In this document: positions 35,701-43,913 of the stretch, piece by piece
Position numbering within the stretch: the first letter of the stretch is position 1
How the letters are laid out: each line of letters opens with the position of its first letter
Assembly (NCBI GenBank): GCA_963989245.1
Contig: OZ022353.1
Coordinates: forward strand, 27,486,593-27,550,592
Direction of reading: 5' to 3'
Length of the DNA: 64,000 nt
DNA from: Nansenia antarctica
Taxonomy: Eukaryota; Chordata; Actinopteri; Argentiniformes; Microstomatidae
Notes under the pieces: generated by a model
What the model was told of the DNA's origin: nothing
Database searches by the model: none
Seen by the model: only the letters and a program-made list of their open reading frames with translations
Position numbers and translations under genes: made by a program

Positions 35701-38700
35701 TGAGTGCATAAATGAACATACTTTTCAGATGGTTGACATTTCATCCCTTTTTTGACTGGTCTTATGCAATACACTAATCACATTTTTTGAGATGCACCTG
35801 TACCTTAATGCTATTTAAGTGAGAGAAACTATCTATCATTTATTTAGGGCCATATTTATCTAGCCTACATCGTGATTTTTATTTTCTTCCAGATTAACGT
35901 TAGCTAGCCACTGCCCAATAGTAATGTTATATGGTGATCTATCAAACATAGCACAACCCAATTCCCCAAATAGCGTGCAAGTTCACATTGACATTGTTTG
36001 CTAACATTAGCTAGCTAGCACTTAACCGATGTCGGATAGCTAGGCTAGTACAGCGAGTGGCATCAAAGGCGTTAGCTCACGCTAGCTATCTAGGCTAATG
36101 TTAGCTAGCTGACTAACGTACGAAATGAAAATTCATACACCAATCAAAATGTTCAGACTTTTATTTTGAAAAACGGAAATACATTTCAACGTTGTTGTAA
36201 ATCACATCACACACTTGGTAGTCAAGCCAAAATATTGCAATGCAATGGACTCGGTGAGTAATCCCCACGGCTACCTAATTAACTACAACACTACTTTACA
36301 TTGTTAGCAGGCTCACAAAACAAGCTGTGTTAGTTGACTAGCGAGTGTGTCATTCATTTTCAACACTGAAATGTATTTACATTTTTCTAAATAAAAATCT
36401 GAACATTAAGTCAGCTGCTGGCTTGTTACCCTTTTCACCAGCAGATGTCACATGATACTGTGATCCCATCAGTTTCCAGTTAAATCTGCCTTGTTGTTCA
36501 GAGAATGGGGGGGTATTCCACTTACGTTGGATTAGTATATTCGCGATTAAAAGGAAAGCCTTGTTCAGGCAAATCCTGATTGGGATTCAAGCCTCAAGTG
36601 ATTCCTCGAATGAGAATCAGCCTTGTGTCGTCAGTGTTCACACAAGACCGGTTTGGAGATTCTCGATTTGGGCACGTGCTTGCAGGCAGAAGGAGCCAAG
36701 AAGAGCCGATTGTCGAAAAGAAGATACTAGACTAGAATGTGCAGTGCTACTACTTATTGATCTTTATGAAGACGGAAAATGAGATGTAAAATAGTGCAAT
36801 ACTGCCGCAATTAACAAGGCGAGGGAAATGGTTTGGCAAGAAATTGCTCACCGATTAAATCCGTAGGTCATACTAGCCCCTACTTATTGTTTTATGTTCA
36901 TGTTTTAATAAATGAATATTCACTACTGTGGTGATATCAGCAGCAAGCTAGATACGGTCAGATCGTCACGATTGTAACCGATGCCATGGTATCAATTCGT
37001 TGTTTTAAGACGGTGGTTCAAATCCCTCTTCTGACACACTTTTTACTGCATTTCATTGTCTGATGCTTGTACTCTAACAATAAAGTTGAATCTAAACTAA
37101 AAATGTATGTAAGCTATAAAATGATGGTGTAGGCTACTTAACGAGAACTGACATGATTACAATGGTGTTTGAAGCCTTTCTGACTAGTAAATGATGTCCT
37201 TCTAACTGGACCCTGGATTTGGCATAGATCATTTTTTCTTATGATTACTGATGGATAGATGATTCATTTACTTTGACAAACATATATATATATATATACA
37301 GGTGCTGGTCATATAATTATAATATCATCAAAAAGTTGATTTATTTCAGTAATTCCATTCAAAAAGTGAAACTTGTATAATGTATACATTCATTCCACAT
37401 AGACTGATATATTTCAAGTGTTTATTGCTTTTAATTTGGATGATTATTACTGACAACTAATGAAAACCCCAAATTTAGTATCTCAGAAAATTAGAATATT
37501 GTGAAAAGGTTCAATATTGAAGACCCCTGGTGCCACACTCTAATCAGCTAATTAACTCAAAACACCTGCAAACGCCTTTAAATGGTCCCTCAGTCCAGTT
37601 CTGTAGGCTACACAATAGGGGTGGGCATCAATGATCGACGATCGATAATTGATCGATAAGGATCTTGGTCGATCACAAAATATTTTGATCGATAATCATA
37701 TTATTATTATTATTATTTTTATAATAATAATAATAATCATAATGGAAATTAGTTAGGCTGGCCTAACTGTCACCAGATTGCGTTCGTCTCTCACCCTTGA
37801 ACATGTTAACATGATCATCTTTCTGAACAAGAACCAGTAGGCCTGCCGCCTACAGTCTCTCGCTGGAGTTTAAATGTAAGTTAAGCTGGACGCTCTTAAG
37901 GACACTAACGTTTTCAGTCATCCTCCTATTTGTGAGTAACTGTTTTTTTACTGCTCCTATGGTGAGTTACTTATTTTCTATATTTTTATTTATGTGTAAA
38001 ATGTGTTTTTAAGTTAAACAATTTAGGCTACTCACTGCCTTGTGTAAGAGGATTGTTATCTGACTGTAGTGTCTAGTTTGAATGTGAATGAATGAATGTG
38101 TGCAATAGCAACACAAATAAAGTTTTTTCCCCAAGGAAAACATGCTTGTTATTTCTGCCCTAGTTTTTTTTTTTTTATGAAAAAAAAGCTTATTAATTGA
38201 TCGTTAATTCTTGCGATTATCGAAAAATATTTTTTTATCGTTTGCCCAGCCCTACTACACAATCATGGGGAAGACTGCTGACCTGACAGTTGTCCAAAAG
38301 ACGACCATTGACACCTTGCACAAGGAGGGCAAGACACAAAAGGTCATTGCTAAAGAGGCTGGCTGTTCACAGAGCTCTGTGTCCAAGCAAATGAATAGAG
38401 AGGCGAAGGGAAGGAAAAGATGTGGTAGAAAACAGTGTACAAGCAATAGGGATAACCGCACCCTGGAGGGGATTGTGAAACAAAGCCGATTAAAAAATGT
38501 GGGGGAGATTCACAATTGGCCTGCAGCTGGAGTCAGTGCTTCAAGAACCACCACACAGAGACGTATGCAAGACATGGGTTTCAGCTGTGGCATTCCTTGT
38601 GTCAAGCCACTCTTGAACAAGAGACAGCGTCAGAAGCGTCTCGCCTGGGCTAAAGACAAAAAGGACTGGACTGCTGCTGAGTGGTCCAAAGTTATGTTCT

Positions 38701-41700
38701 CTGATGAAAGTACATTTTGCATTTCCTTTGGAAATCAAGGTCCCAGAGTCTGGAGGAAGAGAGGAGAGGCACAGAATCCATGTTGCTTGAAGTCCAGTGT
38801 AAAGTTTCCACCGTCAGTGATGGTTTGGGGTGCCATGTCATCTGCTGGTGTTGGTCCACTGTGTTTTCTGAGGTCCAGGGTCAACGCAGCCGTCTACCAG
38901 GAAGTTTTAGAGCACTTCATGCTTCCTTCTGCTGACCAACTTTATGGAGATGCAGATTTCATTTTCCAACAGGACTTGGCACCTGCACACAGTGCCAAAG
39001 CTACCAGTACCTGGTTTAAGGACCATGGTATCCCTGTTCTTAATTGGCCAGCAAACTCGCCTGACCTTAGCCCCATAGAAAATCTATGGGGTATTGTGAA
39101 GAGGAAGATGCGATGCGCCAGACCCAACAATGCAGAAGAGCTGAAGGCCACTATCAGAGCAACCTGGGCTTCCATAACACCTGAGCAGTGCCACAGACTG
39201 ATGGACTCCATGCCACGCCGCATTGCTGCAGTAATTCAGGCAAAAGGAGCCCCAACTAAGTATTGAGTGCTGTACATGCTCATACTTTCCATGTTCATAC
39301 TTTTCAGTTGGCCAACATTTAAAAAAAACTTGTTTTGTATTGGTCTTAAGTAATATTCTAATTTTCTGAGATACTGAATTTGGGGTTTTCATTAGTTGTC
39401 AGTAATAATCATCAAAATTAAAAGCAATAAACACTTGAAATATATCAGTCTGTGTGGAATGAATGTATACATTATACAAGTTTCACTTTTTTAATGGAAT
39501 TACTGAAATAAATCAACTTTTTGATGATATTCATTAACTAATTATATGACCAGCACCTGTATATAGTCAATCGATTTGCATGAAGGCTTCGGTTTAATGT
39601 AAAAAATCAAAAAAATAATAAAATAATCAAGTATCGAACCGGCAACCTTCGGACTTCTAGCTGGCTGCCTTGATCCCTGCGCCAAACACACCATTATGAC
39701 ATTGTCGATGCAAGTTGATAGACATGATATTTTCTTACACCTTTTTATTTATCCATCCATCCATCCATCCATTCATCCATCTATATCTAGCACACTATCA
39801 AACTATCTATCTATCTAGCACACTATCAAACTATCTATAAAAATATCAATGGAGTCGATTGGAGACCCCCATCGATGTCGACACTGCTCGGGGTGAATTT
39901 AAGCACTTGACGCATGTTGAACTCCCGGTTCATTGAGTTTACTCTCGGTTCACTTCTCGGGGTGGCACCACGGTGGTTCAGGGCTCAAAATGACCGTATA
40001 CCGATGGTGGAGTTAGCCAGCATAGTCTTGTGTTTCTACCCCCTTCATAGCCGGTGTTATTCACGGGCAAACACGGTGCCCGGAGGCACCCTTTGCGGGT
40101 TAATAACTGTGGTTTCCCGTGGGTTAGGGTAAAAATTCAAACGTGTCCGGATAGGGGAGAGGACTGGGAATCTGAAACCATTTGAATGGTGTCGATACGA
40201 CACTCCTATCACGAACGGCACAGCTAGGAGTGAATTCCCGGGTATAACTTGTCTGTCCCCCCGCTGATATCCTCCAGGACGTTCTGGTGCTTGCAGCAGC
40301 GGGTGAACTCCCGGTTCATTGAATTTACGGTTAAAAGCATAATTTCTTGGGGTGTCAGCGTGGTGGTTCAGGGCTCAAAATGACCGTATACCGATGGTGA
40401 AGTTAGCAAAGTAGTATTGTGTTTGCACCACCTTCATAGCCGGTGTTATTCACGGACAAACACGGTGCCCGGAGGCACCCTTTGCGGGTTAATAACTGTG
40501 GTTTACCGTGGGTTAGGATAACAATTCAAACGTGTCCGGATAGGGGAGAGGACAGGGAATCTGAAACCATTTGAATGGTGTCGATACGACACTCCTATCA
40601 CGGTCGACACCGACATTATTTATATATAAATGGCGGCGTACAGGGATGAGGTAGAGCAATTGAGCAAGCTGTGCAAGGTTAACAACCTGCTGTTAAACAA
40701 GTCAAAGACCCAGGAATTCATCGTAGACTTCAGGAGGAAAAAGTCCGAGATCCTGCCCCTGCTCATCGACGGAGAGAGCGTGGAGATAGTCTCAAACCTC
40801 CGATTCCTGGGACACAACATGCGGGATGACCTGGCCTGGAAGGACAACACTAAAGGCACCATCAAGAGGGCACAACAGCGGCTATACACCCTGAGATGCC
40901 TCAAGAAACAACACAGCAAGAAGGAGATGCTGGTGGCCTTCTACCACGGCGCAGTGGAGAGCATCCTCACCTTCGGCATCTCCAACTGGTTCCACAGCTG
41001 CACGGCAGCGGAGAGAAGCGACCTACAGAGAGTCGTGAGAACAGCACAGAGGATCACCGGCGCCCCCCTCCCCTCTCTGGAGGAGCTGTACAAAACACGC
41101 TGTCTCAGGAGGGCCTCCAAGATCTCCAAGGACCCGACCCACCCTGGGCACGAACACTTTGTCAAGCTGCCCTCGAACAGGAGGTACAGGACCCCGGCCG
41201 CTAAGACAAACAGACTGAAGGACAGCTTCTACCACAGGGCCGTCAAGGCCCTGAACACAGAAAAGGCCTAAGTTCTGGGCCCAGGACAGTCCGGACGGAT
41301 TGTATGGCAGCTAGTGCTGAGGCACAAACATGTACATTTTCAAGCCTGCAAACTGTGACACTTTAAAATAATGTGAAAAAATACTTTGTTGTGAAATATG
41401 ACAACCCTAGTTGACTATCCGTGCAGTATAGTACAGTGGATTGTGTACATAGCCCCTATTGATGTAAACCAGCTCCTTACCTTCTTGTGATTTTATGCAT
41501 CTATGCTTTTTCTAAAAATGTGTTTCTTTTTCCTTTCCTAAACACCAGGGGAGCCTCCCCTCCTAAATTTCGTTGTTTGGTACCTGTACTGTAGCAATGA
41601 CAAATAAAGTCTATCTATCTATCTACATACAGCATATGGATGTTACGTGCCTGTTACCTGCCGCTTTCAGTTCTAGTAGTTTAGATCTCGCAACCAGGGA

Positions 41701-43873
41701 AACAACGCTGACATGTGTTAAAGAGAGCAAGACGCGAATCTACCGGCATTTGACTGCCGCTGAACTGAGGAACAGCATAGGCACAGGACATCGCCATAAT
41801 AGCGATTTTTTTTGTTATGCTTGTTGAAGAACTATTTTACCGTGCCGTGCCGTGTCGACACGGGCCGCTCAATGGAAAAGCGCCAAAGAACAGGGCTGAC
41901 CCGGGTCGACCTGGGCTGGCCCTGTAGTGGAAAAGCACCATTAAACCAGCCTGTAAACCTGGTCGCTACCAGTTTTGTTCTGAAGGATTGGTTGCATAGC
42001 AACCAAGCAGCAAATTATTTGAGCCACATTCATGGAATGGAACTCGAGCTGAAATTATCGCGAATTTGAAAAACTAGCCCGGATTTGATTTAATCGACCT
42101 TTTAGGAATACCCTCCAGATGCCGAACTGCCGACATGTTTGCTGTAATTCTATGACTTGGTAGTAGGCAGTCATCACTCAATGCTCGTCTCATTCACAGA
42201 ACAGCATGGGTTGCTTGCATTGTTTGATCGCGTCATCAAAAAAACGCCTGTATTCAGTAAACGTTCAGTCTTTTTACACATTCGGCCGAACACCGAATGT
42301 GCATTTTATGCTATTTTCGGCCAAATCATTTCGGTGGCCGAACTTTCGGTGCATCCCTAATTATAATGCATCGAACAGAATGAGGAATGGTATCAAACAC
42401 ACCTAGTGGTAGGGTATTACCAAGCTGGAAATGACTTCTACTCTAACGTTCTAGAGGGGTTTCCAGGTTGGTTCTAATTGGCCTCTAGTGAAATACTTTC
42501 TTAATAGGGGCTACTTTAAGTATTTCTGACTTTGTTTGTTTTTTCCAGCCCTAAGTTCTATACAACAACCTTATAATTATGATTCTTACCAAAACAAAGT
42601 TTGTGTCCTTAACAAAGTTCAGAAGATGAGATTATCGTTTATTGCTTGGCTGAAACAAAAATCATAAATTCAAATTCAAATCATGAATCAAAAATTATAC
42701 ATTGACCCTAGCAGTATTAAGAGATCCTTAGCCCAAGGATTCACAATGGTGTATCAATCCTTTTTAAAGGGGAACTCTATCCAATTTCCAGAAGTTCATA
42801 TGTTCCTACGTTAATAGTTATTTCTTCCCGTAACAACAGGGCAAGGAATAACATGAACTTCTGTGAATCGGGTACCCCGTCAATGATTTAGCAGGGTATA
42901 ATGAAGTAACAGTTTGTTTGTTCTCTCCAGGGCAGGGTAGAAGTCATCAGCCACTCTGCCGTCTCCTCCACCTCCTCTCCCACGGAGCCTCTAGGCCCCC
43001 CCACCCCCACCCAGTCCGAGGTCTTGGCCATCGACAGAGAGGCGGCCAACAAGGGCCTGATGGAGTGGCTGCGACAGAACCCCAACTACAACATGGAGAT
43101 GCCTACCTTTGCACCTGTGAGTTAGTTTTCCTTGTTCATAGTGATCGCTGAAAATGTTTTCGGAGGGGGTGGGGCAGTCTTAATTTTGGCAGACTATTTT
43201 ACATTTAGTCTTAGTCTTTAGACGAAGATGCACATTAGTTTTAGTCACATTTACTCTTTTGACTTTAGTTGACTTTTTCGTCAACTAAAACTAGACTAAA
43301 ACTAAGAAGGATCAAAATGACTAAATGTAAAATAGCCTGCCAAAATTAACACTGGGGTGGGGGGGCGGGGCGGGGCGTTGCGTTGCAAGTGGAGAATGTT
43401 TTCGCCATGGTAAATCATATGGTGATTATCGATAGCAGTAACCGGTAATGGACATGCAGTGCGAATCCCAAAGATCTCGTCACTCACCTGTGAAAATATC
43501 TTTGGTTCGTTATGAGACTATGGAGGGACAAATTGGACTATGGCGGGGCCTTCACAGTCGAGCTAATTAATGGGACACACTGCTTTGTTACAATGCTGCC
43601 CTCCATAGATTCAGTTTGGTCTCACTTCCAGACTGTAAACAGTGTTGTGATTTGGCCCTAGTTAGTTATGAACCGTTGTCTGATGCGGTTCCCTCTGGTC
43701 CAGTCCCCTGGTGCAGGCATGATGCACAGTTTTGTGGAACGGCCCAAACAAAGGAGGCATCGTTGTAAAGACCCCACCAAGCTGGACGTCAACAGCCTCA
43801 CTGGGGAGGAGAGGGTCCCCGTGGTTCACAAAGGCACCGGACGCAGGGTAACACTCCCCCTTCCCAGCTTAGA

Positions 43874-43913
<40 letters not shown>

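Larger units (their letters stand above)
37299..39559 (+). mobile_element. Tc1/mariner element with long terminal inverted repeats
   Basis: The ends CAGGTGCTGGTCATATAATT and AATTATATGACCAGCACCTG are inverted repeats extending about 210 bp inward (AACTTTTTGATGATAT-, TCAAGTGTTTATTGCTTTTA-type blocks). TA flanks both sides (37297-37298 and 39560-39561), the standard Tc1 target duplication. The transposase gene at 38265-39266 is open. A 639-bp hAT element is inserted just before its ATG. Confidence 0.96.

Noticed and set aside
36946..37085. Possible tRNA-like gene (GGTGGTTCAAATCCC)
   Set aside because: No cloverleaf could be drawn and the segment ends as a LINE tail.
38211..38264. Upstream extension of the transposase frame (18 residues before MGKTADL)
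   Set aside because: Those codons lie in the nested hAT and its duplication, so they are not native to the transposase.
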